A stretch of DNA of 64,000 nt from the NCBI RefSeq assembly GCF_024139115.2, contig NC_085140.1, positions 331,511,953-331,575,952 of the forward strand. Reading direction: 5' to 3'. The notes beneath the pieces are model-generated. The model made no database searches and was not told where the DNA came from. It was given only the letters and a program-made list of their open reading frames with translations. Position 1 is the stretch's first letter. The number at the start of each line of letters is the position of its first letter. Positions 46,186-56,950 of this stretch are shown here, piece by piece. This DNA is from Armigeres subalbatus. Taxonomy: Eukaryota; Arthropoda; Insecta; Diptera; Culicidae. Made by a program: the position numbers and the translations under genes.

Positions 46186-47224
46186 CACACTTAAAAAAAT
46201 TGACCGAACTCGGTTCAATTTTAACCGAGTTTTTAACTGCTGAACGCTCGGTTGTCTGTTCGGTTCAACAGTTAACAACCGAGCAGTCGTTAAACTTTTC
46301 AGCAATCCCTTTCTGTCAAAACTACCGAAGATATAGACATAGATAAACGAAGTTCGGTTGTTTTAATATGTCACCGAATGATGTCAAACAAACCGACCGT
46401 TCGGTAACAATAACGGAATTCGGTTCTCCAGTATTACGCACAAATAATGCAAAATCATTATGCAGAAGTTCATAATTAGAATACAATAGACTCATTCCAG
46501 TCAATCATCAATATTTTTTATTTATTCAGGAAAATCGTACATTAAAATTCAAATTACTTTAAGAAATTCACGGAATTACCTCCAATTTTACACGTTCAAC
46601 ATTTTCATCAATTATGCTGTTGAGATTTCAATAATAAAAAATAGTTAATCCAAAGAAAATAAAAATGTTTCGCCCGTCGTGCTCATTTCCGTTATTCCGC
46701 TTATTGTGCGGGCAGTGAACGAGTAGAATATTGTTTATCATGGAGCATTGTTCAGGTTTCCTACAAAAATAATGATATAATTAGAATATTAATTACTCAC
46801 AAAAAATATCTATAACACGTGCATTTTCCGCTCTCAATACTCTTTAAATTTTCGTCTTTTTAGAATAAACAATAGAAAACTGATAGAGAAAATTACCTTG
46901 GCACGCACTTTTAAAAATGGCTGAGGATTCCTTCGACACTGCTTCGCTGATGTGTCAACCGACTAATCGGTTTCGATAATTGTCAAAACGGCTTTAAACC
47001 GAGTTTTCTCGGTTTTAGTGAACCGAACTCGTACATACATTCGGTTAACCGGAGTTTTCGGTTCATCTGGCATACCAAACTGTCAAATTACTTCTAGTTG
47101 TACCGAAACTCGGTACACATATGTTACTAGTTTTGATTTTGAACGGTTGTTCGGTTCCTTATTGGTGAACCGATCTAGTACGGTAAAAAAATACAACCGA
47201 AGTCGGTCAAAATTTCTAAGTGTG
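46186..47224. mobile_element. 1.04-kb TA-flanked element with CCGAACTCGGTT repeats
   Basis: TIRs begin CACACTTA and continue TTGACCGA(A)CTCGGTT-like on both ends, inside TA (46184-46185 and 47225-47226). More than a dozen ACCGA(A)CTCGG / CGGTT motifs in both orientations are clustered in the outer 250 bases of each side. The centre is unique AT-rich sequence with no transposase. Confidence 0.8.
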
Positions 47225-47541
47225 TACGATTTGACAGTTAGGTACCACATAATTACATTTAGATAGACTGATAGTTTAACAGAATTACGGGTAAAGCAGA
47301 GAATCAAAAGTACAGAGTAGCAAAAAAAAAACTAAAGTAAGCTTGTTAAATTTATGCTAGGGTCTTCAATGCGGTCTTGAATGAGGTTAGCGTTGGTTTC
47401 TCTTTCGTTTCGAGCGGCAAGCCGTTCCAGCAAGTGGTTCCAAATACCAGCAAGCTCTTGTCACTTGACGATGTGTGTCTAATACTTGTGACACATATAT
47501 GATACCAATATCACTGTACAGCATAAAATCATATGTCTGTC

Positions 47542-48569
47542 ACCCAGAATCACGCTGGTATCACGATAGCACGATGATTCCCGTACCCTGCCCTGCGACC
47601 GTTGTATTATACGAAACAGAACATAATTTGTTGTTTTGAAATGTCAAATACGCCGTTTGACATATGAAATAAAAACAAACATTTGCAAGCTGACTGAGTA
47701 AAATTCGTTTTTCTGCAATTCCGGATGATATTTTTCACAACATTGGCAAAATAATTATTCGTAAGCCCATTATTTGCTACAATTACGTTCTGAAGATGTC
47801 TACCTATTGATTTTGCCAGTTGTTGGGTTATTTCCGGGAAAGATCTACCGTCACTTTTGCATGATATTCAATGGTTTGAGTTCTGTATCGTGTGATTTCG
47901 AACATTTTGTGCAAGGATCCCATGGGTTTTAATTGGAATGAGGTCTGGGGGTTGGGAAGGATGCGGGCTCTTTGATTTGCCATTAGTCAGCATCTACTTT
48001 TTAGATGGGAAGAATGTTTTGCACGTTGTTTTGGACAAATTCAAAATTGGACCTGTAGTATTTGGAGAGGGAAGGAAGATAGGAGGGGAGGATCTCGTGG
48101 AGGTAAAAGTGAAGTGTAGAAATAAACGGTAGTCAGCGCGAAGTAAATAAGTGTTTGAAAAACCCGGTGTTCCGTGTTCGAATAAACCTGTTACAGGATC
48201 TATGACCCAGTTGAACGGTGCTAGCTGTATCCTTCAAAATATCCAAATGAATTAAACGAGCAGTGCCGTTTGCACTGAAACCACCCCAAACCATAGAATA
48301 ATAGAGTGATTAACGCCCGCAGAAATAGTTGCCCTGCGGAATATTTGCAAGAACTCGCATATTTCTGCTAAAATACCTATACGAAGAATTGGAAAATTAT
48401 GACGTTTTACAGTTTATGATTTCTATAAATTTTGATGAAAAATATAGTTTTGGAAAGCGGTAGAATCAGTTTCAAAACAAGCTGTCAAATAGATACAACG
48501 GTGGAAATAAAAGATGTGTGTCATCTTGTCACTGTACGCGTACATCGTGATACGAAAATCATTGTGCGG
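47542..48569. mobile_element. About 1.03-kb insertion in the LINE, 16-bp direct flanks
   Basis: AAATCATATGTCTGTC occurs at 47526-47541 and 48570-48585 and the LINE frame continues across. Inner ends share GTATCACGAT in inverted orientation. No known transposase motif was recognised. A G-rich purine patch lies at 47940-48110. A 16-bp TSD would be long for a cut-and-paste element, so the mechanism is open. Confidence 0.55.
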
Positions 48570-49079
48570 AAATCATATGTCTGTCGATAGTATAAGGATG
48601 ATGAAGTTCTGAGTTCGTTCTTGCTGTCCTCGTATCAGGTGTTGCGAAATGTAATCTGGTTGGTTCCCGAAGTATGCTTGCCTCATAAATGTACAGATCC
48701 GTAGATGATAGTTTGCGGGCAGATCATGACCCAAAATCAAATTGCTGTAGAGTCACGTCGACGAAGGTTGAACACAAACCGTACAGCCGATTTATAGCAC
48801 CGGTGAAGCAGATTTTTGAGGCTGGCAGTAAGTCCTGAGTAATACACAACATCACTATAAGTAAAAATGGGTACTATGGCAGCTTGCAGATAGCGGTTTG
48901 AAGAATTAATGTTCCTGTTTTAGTGAAAACCTGGGAACTGCGGACTCGATCGAATCCAATTTTTAAGATATTTTGCTTGAAACTTGCAAATTTCCTCTCA
49001 GTGTTCAATGTACACGCTACGATTTTCTCACATTAATTTATCATTGTATTTATCTGTATAAAATTAATTACAAAGGTTT

Positions 49080-49248
49080 CTCGCTTAACTTTTCAAAAGG
49101 ACCTAAGTAACATTTTTTTCATGAATTAATTTAAATACTGCAATCAACAGCTTTCATGTTGTTCTGTTGACTGCGCTATTCAAATTAATTCATGAAAAAA
49201 AATTTTTTTTTAAATGTTACTTAGGACTTTTTGAAAAGTTAAGCGAGG
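49080..49248. repeat. Fold-back sequence with 60-base arms
   Basis: CTCGCTTAACTTTTCAAAAG followed by CCTAAGTAACATTTTTTTCA is mirrored at 49186-49248. The right arm end serves as the target of the retroposon at 49261-49654. Confidence 0.75.
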
Positions 49249-49260
49249 TTTCGTCAATTT

Positions 49261-49654
49261 TCCCCCGTAACGCTGGGTAGACACCTTTGCGTGGTGTGTT
49301 GCGGTGTAAGTTCTACCACGGTCACATTGTCAGCTACAGGCAAATCCTGACCCAACGAATACCTTCCCCAATATCCAACTCCGTGGTACTTATGAGGGTG
49401 TCGCTGAGTCGGGGCCTCTCGTTAAGTAAGTACTACACCAACACTTCCTTCCTCTCCCAAGTTACGGCGAAGATGGGCGTGGCCAGGAGTAGTAATCATC
49501 ATGCTTTTGTGATTTTTATCCTAGATTGAAATCAAGGACCACACCCACCTTGATTTCTGATAGCAATCTGAATAAAGATTCCAAAAGAGAAACATGAGTA
49601 TCACTAGTGTCCAATCTACGAAGTACACCGTAACTATGCTATGCTATGCTATGC
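49261..49654 (+). mobile_element. 5'-truncated LINE 3' end with ATGCT-repeat tail
   Basis: A 394-bp insert is flanked by a 22-bp duplication beginning TTAAGCGAGGTT (49239-49260 and 49655-49676). It ends in tandem CTATG/ATGCT units, not poly(A). A long TSD and short-repeat tail suggest a truncated non-LTR element of the LOA type (clade is an inference). Confidence 0.75.
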
Positions 49655-50104
49655 TTAAGCGAGGTTTCGTCAATTTACTGCATTGAATTTATAGCGTGTC
49701 GAATGTTACATTGATTCATATCGTTCACTGATGTTGAATCCGTCAATATATTTAAAATTACACCAGAGAATTGAAATTTGTTCGATATCAGCTGTAAGTT
49801 GTATGAGTCGATTTATACGTGTACTCTCTCGGCTACGCTCAAATTACACAAAACCCCTCTCGAAGCGATGGATGCTTTTTGACAGCTTACTTGGGAGATT
49901 TTTTGACACTCGTTTCGACTCTATCCGCAGCCTCCAGGTGAAAACTATTGCTTGGGTTTTTGTTTGGATTTGGGGAAAGCTTGTTGACTCTAGCCCAATT
50001 GGCAATTTCTTGAATATCATCGTAAGTCACATACCTAAAGTTAGAAGAGTGGATAGTACACGTGGCACATGGAGTGTTAGCCACTGCTTAGTGACGTCAA
50101 TGGT

Positions 50105-50648
50105 TGGTTGAATTAGCAACCCTATAACCAGAGACCGGCGGAGTGAAAAACTGTCGAATTGGCAACGTATGAAAATGCATGAATTCGTGAAAATAATACT
50201 GGCAGCACTTGAACTTTTTGCTTGCTTCTTATGGATGCAAAAAGTAAACAAGTCGAATTGGAACCGCTTTTGACGGTTCGATTGGAAACAAGATGGTGTC
50301 TTCGCCGATCTCTTATTCTAGTATTTCTAGGCTGAATGACAAGTGCCAGCGAGAGACGAACGAGGAGACCTGGTGACTAATAGTGTTGTATACCAATCGA
50401 CTCAGTTCGACAAACTGAGGTGATGTCTGTGTGTACGTCTGTATGTATGTGCGTAAAAATACTCACTATTTAGGCACTCATCCTTAATTTGTGATGAACT
50501 TTGTACTACACTTAAAAATCACTTTAATAAAGAATTAAAAAAAACTCATTCCTAATCGAATCGGGGATTTTATAATTATTTTTGTCGTACATCTATTTCA
50601 ATGTATTCCAAATATTGAATGATTGCACTGTTTGTTGAACATGAAATG
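50105..50648. other. 3' flank of peptidase gene B; nothing else seen
   Basis: AT-rich, no exon or bounded repeat. The 3' untranslated region of gene B should lie in its right part; no canonical AATAAA was found on minus immediately after the stop. Confidence 0.35.
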
Positions 50649-53278
50649 CTATACATAACTTTGTTCAGTGAAGCATTCATTCCAGAACTTATCCATCGTA
50701 TGATACAAATGTTCCGAAACACCGCCGAGTGCATGATCTTCATCAGGATAAAACTGAAAAATGAATTCCGATACAAAATAACCTTTTCATTCCATCCGGA
50801 TAAAACCACCATCCTTACCATCTGTTGAAACTCGATATTTTCGTCCACAAGTGCGCGAACAAACACCATCGAGTTCTGATAGTGCACATTATCGTCGGCA
50901 TTGCCATGAATCAACAGGAACATGTGATTTCGCATTCCGTTCACATACTTACTGACGTCGGCTTTTCTGTATCCCTTCTTGTTGTCGCCAGCTTGGGGCA
51001 ACCCCATGTACCGTTCCGTATAGACTGAATCTGAAATTAAAATCCATAACATGCAACGTTGAGTGATCAATTTCTAAATTCTTATCAATACCGTAGAACA
51101 TCCACGAGGTAACCGGCGCAACCGAGATTCCACATTTGAACACACGTCCGCTGTCCTTCTCCAGTGTCAATGACGTCACAAAACCACCGAAGCTCCAACC
51201 CCAGATTCCCGTCCGTTTCCGATCGATGAAACTGTAGGTATCCTGCAGATATTTAGTCACCGCGATTTGATCCTTAATCTCCACTGTTCCGAGCCGGTTG
51301 TTGAGTGCGAACAGAAAGGCGTAACCTTGATTGGCGGTGCCGCGTCCATCGATCTGACAGTAGATAGTCTTCTTCGTCGTGGTCAGATAGTTTCCGAAAT
51401 CAATGGTGAAAGTATCGATAACTTGAGCGGAGTTCGGTCCGCCATACACCTGAACGATCATTGGATACTTTTTCTTGATTTTATCTGGTTTTTCAAAGTC
51501 GATTTCGGCTGGGAGGTACAACCGAACGGAAGCTTCGAATCCACCCTTGACCGGGACCTTGAGGAATCGGACTTCGGTTTCCTTGTATGCCGCTAGTTGA
51601 GTGCGTAGTGCTTCGTTCGATTCCCATTCAACGAGGAGGCGTAGATCGCTGGTGCGGTAGATTTGAGAGTACGATGGGGTAGGTCCTGAGCAGGTGGCCA
51701 CAAAATATGAGTAGTCGGTACTAAATGATACGCTGGCGTATGTGCAGGGGGTATTGTTGCTGTAATTGTCTTTCAGCAAGCTGCACGTTAGACATTGTCC
51801 ATCGCGATATACGTGACGAGTTTGGGGGGCACTAGCAGGAACTGCAGTGTAGTACAGGTGGCCCTTGATTTCATCATAGCCAATAATGCTAGAGACGGTA
51901 TACCGTTCTGGGGACTTGTCGCTGTTTACATTGTTTCCGTTGATTTCCCAGACTCGCTGCCAACCGCTAGAATTTGCTAGTAAGAAGCATCGTTCGCCGC
52001 TTGAGGTGCAGATCGGTTTGTTCAAAATGTACCAGCCTTTTGGTTCGTTGAATCTGACAATCTCGGTACAAGCCGTCGATTGCACATTACAGCGTTGATA
52101 TGTCGCTATGTTCTGTCTTCGGTTCAACCAGATTGCCCCCAAATCCGTTCCAATCCAATTTACTACGCCGAGGATATGATCAGCGGTGACAATATCTTCT
52201 GGTGCAGGTAGTTCGATCCATTCGTTGGTATTCGCTAGATTCATGACCTTTAGATGAACTGTAGGGTTAGTTGTGTTGACCTTGGGGTACCGGAGTCTAT
52301 GCTCTACAGGATATTGGGTTTCGGGATCACCTGGTTCGCCATACATTTGGTACGAATACTCCTTCACGTTGGTGTCGTTAAAACTAGCCATTGCAATGTG
52401 ACTTCCATCGTTTGAGAACCAAAACGCGGTATCAGTTTCGAAAACTTCCTCTGTGCGGACGAATATTGTTAGATATATTTGTTATTAGTTTTGCTTTTGA
52501 TCATACCTTCATAAACCCAATCGGATGCTCCGTTATAAATAACTCCTGGTACTCCATCGGTTGTTAAGGGAATTTCCACTGTGCTCAAAATCTTTGCACG
52601 ATAATAAACGTTGTTATCTTTCACGTATGCCAAAGATTTCCCATTAGGAGAAACTTTGCACACAGATATTTCTTCAGCGTTGGCTACGTCGTATGAAATG
52701 CTAACAAAACAATTTTTAATATTAATACCAGACTTAATTCATGTTTATGGGCGATCATACCCAGAAGTTATATCCAATACGGTGAATTTGGAGAGTGTTG
52801 AATGTCTGAAGACAGTACGGGCGTCATATTGGATTAATACCTTGTCCACTTCGGGTGTAATAAAGTGCACAGAAACATCGGGCCACTTTTTCTGAAATTC
52901 AATATTCAGTCTTTTGTTATGGTTACATCAATATTATATGTAATAAATAATATTCATCTTACCAAAAACCTAGCTTTTAGAACAGTAGTTTTTAATTTTC
53001 TATCGATGTTGTACTTGACATAGTTTCCCTTCTGGTTACTGAAGATGAATTCATTGCCTGTTTAATGGGCATATTATTATGAATGTATTTGTTCCAAGTA
53101 GTAAGAGTTCGGCCCTACCAGTCAACCAAGTGCCGTTGAAACTGAGCTGATTTAATTGGCTGGAAATGACCTCGTTTAGGGTGAAATCCTTCAATTGCTT
53201 AGTCTGTTTAGTGATTCTAGGCACTGCATCACTTCTTGCGAACAAGATGGCCACGATGGCCAACGTAAACGACTTCAT
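50649..53278 (-). CDS. Secreted dipeptidyl-peptidase-4-like serine peptidase (gene B)
   Basis: Seven exons on minus: 53119-53278, 52963-53057, 52761-52891, 52507-52700, 51092-52450, 50819-51030, 50649-50753. The first six are exactly as long as in gene A, with the same intron phases (introns 56-71 bp). The product is 751 residues: the gene A stop position reads Gln here, adding QSYV. A signal peptide (MKSFTLAIVAILFARSDA) precedes the beta-propeller region. The DWVYEEEVF glutamates (E194/E195), Ser613 in GWSFGG, Asp692 in HGNADDNVH and His724 in DEDHALGG are all kept, so it should be an active S9B dipeptidyl peptidase. Upstream sequence differs from gene A beyond about 60 bases from the start codon, hinting at different expression. 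It is a tandem duplicate in the same orientation. Confidence 0.93.
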
Positions 53279-53402
53279 GGTCCGTACGTTCAGTCTCGAA
53301 AAAGAAATATCACGTGATTGAAGAATTGTTAATTTTTGTTATGAGTTATAATCTTAATATCAGCATTAATGAAATTCTTCTGCTGCTTAGTGCATGGAAA
53401 AG

Positions 53403-53485
53403 GGGATATAGTCGCAGCAACTAGCCCTTTACCAAAAGTGGACAGCGATTCGAACGCCGTCCACGACAGAAGAAGAAGAAGAATA
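53403..53485 (+). mobile_element. 83-bp truncated SINE in the gene B upstream region
   Basis: The segment ends in AGAAGAAGAAGAAGAATA and is flanked by AGTGCATGGAAAAG (53389-53402 and 53486-53499), a 14-bp TSD. It lies 125-207 bases upstream of the peptidase gene B start codon. Confidence 0.75.
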
Positions 53486-53611
53486 AGTGCATGGAAAAGC
53501 TGATGTGAAGGAGATTTTCCCAAAATGTATTTAATTTCAACAAAAACACTCATGGTTTTAAACACTTGGTTATGAATAAGGTAAACTGTCTGTGTTTGAC
53601 TAATTACAATA

Positions 53612-53731
53612 GGGCACTGCACGGAAACATATCTTTCTCTTTCGTTCCTCTTAAATTTTGACGTTTACTGGCCTTGTTGTTTTCAAATTGCTTTGCAGCG
53701 AGAAAGAGACAAAGCAGTCCGTGCAATGCCC
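53612..53731. mobile_element. 120-bp MITE (GGGCACTGCACGGA ends)
   Basis: GGGCACTGCACGGA and its near-inverse TCCGTGCAATGCCC sit inside TA (53610-53611 and 53732-53733). The inner parts (TCTTTCTCTTTCG / GCGAGAAAGAGAC) are also inverted. It is about 330 bases upstream of peptidase gene B. Confidence 0.75.
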
Positions 53732-53733
53732 TA

Positions 53734-55036
53734 TAGCAACCCACCACAGGCGATTAATCAAGATTATGTCGATAAATGTAACAATTAAGATCTTTTTTGA
53801 TGAAGAGTCTGCGGTTGTAGCAGATTGTATTGAAATAAAAATTTATATTTTCGAATCAAAGCATGACTTATTTTAATGCATTTAAACTATCAAAGCAATC
53901 GACTTCTGAATGCATTTTGCCATTCTTTATCTAAATGTGAGCTCGATTTACAGAACGAAACTAACAGGATTCGGATACGAATCTTTGGTACTTTGTTTTT
54001 AAATTACTAGCTCCACAGGTTCCTGCTGGACATAAATACTTGCGCGAGTACACAGTCTATTGCAATTCGGATATTCGGAGGATGTCAAGGGCATTCGCTC
54101 TTCCACGACATGGCGCGATTATCAGCTGGCCATGCGGTGGTATTTTTTTGTTTCGATGGGAAAGAACAATGGTTGGAAATTTTCAAATTTTGTTGTTTGA
54201 TCCATCCCAACAAACATTCACTAGTTGAACTAACATCAGTGTGATGATTTAATTCAGCGCTGTGTTGAATTATGTCTGTACTATTTCTTATCACAACTTC
54301 TGTTCAAGCTTTGTTCACACAATTTTGGCGAAGTTATACAACTACAACATCTCATTTTGAAAAACAACTTTATTAACTGATTCGTTAAACCTTCAATAAG
54401 CATTTTACTAAGCCTCAATTCAGCTATATGTGAATTCTTCGAAAATAATAACGCATAGAAGGTAACATCATCAAGATCTCCAATGAACGTATTTTGAAGG
54501 AATTGCTATTTTCATATAATCATTTTAAAATTTTCCTAAATCGGGTCTCGAACTGCTGTAATTTGATCATCCGCCGGTAACGTTGTCATCCGCGCCATCC
54601 TTGATTTGTTAGATATGGCTCACTCAATGCATAACATAAATAATCTTATTGCTGAATATGAATCATAATTGGACTCTTATTCAATAAGTCAATCTGTCAA
54701 ACTACAGTTTATTAATAACTGTACAAGATTTTTATTTCAACCATTGTTCAGGCAGTCATAACCATCGCACACTAGGAAAAATACGTAAAAATAATGTCGA
54801 TAAACGATAAAATAAAATCCGTCCCCAATGCTATTTATGAATTTATGAAAATAAAATCAATGTATATTCGGCCTTCCTCAGAATCTCTTGATAAACGATT
54901 GCGGTATGATTGTCAAATGCCAAGATTATTCCAATTTCGCCGCAATAAAGATCAACATCCATGCGATAATATTGGGATCCCACACATCAAAGATTCAATA
55001 ATTTTCCGACGTTATTCAACGGCGTTATGCCCGGCT
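53734..55036. other. No supported gene
   Basis: About 1.3 kb of AT-rich spacer. An open frame from 54794 (MSINDKIKSVPNAIYEF) runs into the MITE at 55041 and has no recognised domain. Confidence 0.35.
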
Positions 55037-55040
55037 TTAA

Positions 55041-55221
55041 GGTTCCCCAAACACACGCGACGCGACAGTCGCGACGCGATTCTATCGCTTGGCGACAGCG
55101 ATTCTGTCGCCGTTGGTATGGAAGCGTAAATAGAACATTGCCTGCAGCGACCCAACGATAGAATCGCGGCGACTAGTTGTCGCCGTCGCGGCGATGAAAT
55201 CGCTTAGGTCTGGGGGAGCCC
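55041..55221. mobile_element. 181-bp TTAA-flanked, CpG-rich MITE
   Basis: TTAA lies on both sides (55037-55040 and 55222-55225), with ends GGTTCCCCA and (inverted) GGGCTCCCCCA. The interior is palindromic and dense in CGACGCG / TCGCGACG, in strong contrast to its AT-rich flanks. The TTAA target points to a piggyBac-type mobiliser. Confidence 0.75.
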
Positions 55222-55225
55222 TTAA

Positions 55226-56027
55226 GTAAATTTAGTTCCGCATGAATGCATGATTTTTTTCATTGCTCCAGCTGTTTTATTGGTTTTAATCTCCGATAGC
55301 TTAATAAATCACGAATATAAAAAGCTTGTCTTGAAAATAAATCTTTATTTTCCTAGAAATCAAATTTTCCAGATCTAGAATCCAGATTTTTTTCTCAAAC
55401 TGGAAAAGCACAATGTTTTTTTCCACTATGCGGTAGATTAGATATAAATGTGAAATCCAATGGTTAAGAAGAACAAAGGTTAAGAAGGATGGCTAATGCT
55501 TGCTTATTAACTTACTATTCAAACTCAATTCGACCACCTTTTCAGAGCATCACAGTCGAACAGAGAACCTTAAAAATCATTAGTTCAGCACATTGTTAAA
55601 CTTCCCCAATGTGCTGATATGTGATAAAACGAAAACGCCAGTTCGACTTCAAATAAAGGTAGTAAACAAATAAATAAGCCATGTCGAATATTAGTTAGAT
55701 TAAATGCTGAAATGAAATCTGTCTAGCGAATTATTCAGCATCCATTTTATTCAGCTACGAAGATCACAAATAAACAATAATTCAACCTAGATGCTTGTTT
55801 GTAGCTTGTCGTTGTTTGTTGGGAGGTTTATTGAACTGGACAACTAAACATTTTTTTGTTTGCGACTCTGGTGTGCATTTTTTCAATAGTTTGACATGAC
55901 ATTTAGAAAATTCAAATATCCCTTGCACTTAAATACTTAGTTAGGACTGTATAATCGTTTATATGGAGTAAAATCAAAGAGCAGAATTTTTCGCACTGAG
56001 TGTAGGACAACACTGGAACGAGCAATA
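55226..56027. other. No supported feature
   Basis: AT-rich spacer without a bounded element or exon. Confidence 0.35.
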
Positions 56028-56408
56028 GACGAATCCAAGTAAAAATAAGAAGAAGACACACGACGGTGTTAACTTTGACAGATCCTACAGCGCAGCATAG
56101 GGAGATCATTTTAAAATGCTTATAATAAATTCTAGACAAATTGTAATTAAAATCTGATTGATGTACGGTACGGAAAAAGTTCTGAATTACATATCTGGAA
56201 GCTTATCTCAATTTTTTAAATATTTTCCAAAAATGTATCTATCATACAGTTCGGAACTTTTTCCGTATCATACATCAATCAGATTTTAATTACATTTTGT
56301 CTAGAATTTATTATAAGCATTTTAAAATGATCTCCCTATGCTGTGCTGTAGGATCTGTCAAAGTTAACACCGTCGTGTGTCTTCTTCTTATTTTTACTTG
56401 GATTCGTC
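56028..56408. mobile_element. 381-bp fold-back MITE, copy 2
   Basis: Same length and termini as 38331-38711, differing at only a few positions by eye, in the same orientation. Flanks are CAATA / TATCC, consistent with a TA (or AT) duplication. Because the arms are inverted, an identical 38-residue peptide start (MSRIYYKHFKMISL) can be read on both strands; it is not a gene. Confidence 0.92.
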
Positions 56409-56755
56409 TATCCAATTTGAAATGTTTGAAATTTACTTCATTGAAAAAGAGTACAATCACAATTGTTTGCGTTTGGTATTAACCCTTTATAAGGCAATGG
56501 CAACTATATTGCCACCAACAAATTTTATGTTTTTCTATTTATTAACAAGAGCTCTACTTATTATTTCCCATGTAGTGGCTTTATTTGCTTCCTAGTAACA
56601 CCCCAGATGAATTTGAGCCATAAAAAAATTGAAATATCAATTTAAGAACAGTTTTTTTACGGACAGATCGTAAGTTTCGAGTGGAAGAAGGATTTTCAGT
56701 TATAATTCCTTTAAAAAAACGACAAAGATATATTTTTTCCCGTTGGTATTAATTA

Positions 56756-56950
56756 CAGTCAAACCTCCATGAGTCGATATTGAAGGGACCATCGACTCAT
56801 GGAAATATCGAGGTGAGGAATACAAAATCGATGGGAATCTCTTTGAAGGAACCATCACAGTAACCTCGAAAATATTTTTTTTATATGGCATTATTTGCTT
56901 CCATGAGTCGATATCGAGTCATAGAACATCGACTCATGGAGGTTTGACTG
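56756..56950. mobile_element. 195-bp pogo/Tc1-type MITE
   Basis: TIRs begin CAGTCAAACCTCCATGAGTC at both ends, inside TA (56754-56755 and 56951-56952). The motif CCATGAGTCGAT recurs internally in both orientations. CAGT-type ends with a TA target fit pogo/Tigger-like elements. Confidence 0.88.

Larger units (their letters stand above)
47344..50040 (-). mobile_element. Decayed LINE in three pieces, split by younger insertions
   Basis: Minus-strand peptide pieces are in LINE order. 50040-49890: YDDIQEIANWARVNKLSPNP, just after an RT YADD motif. 48910-48590: QAAIVPIFTYSDVVYYSG, SLKNLLHRCYKSAVRFVF and GHDLPANYHLRICTFMRQAY. 47475-47344: LVFGTTCWNGLPLETKEKPT and the stop. Insertions at 47542-48569 and 49080-49654 separate them. 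Whether all three come from one copy is inferred from order and strand. Confidence 0.6.

Noticed and set aside
54794..55129. 111-codon frame MSINDKIKSVPNAIYEF...
   Set aside because: Its 3' third is the TTAA MITE; the rest has no recognised motif or neighbour exon.
55912..56482. Same peptide start (MSRIYYKHFKMISL...) on both strands
   Set aside because: Produced by the inverted arms of the fold-back MITE, not by duplicated genes.
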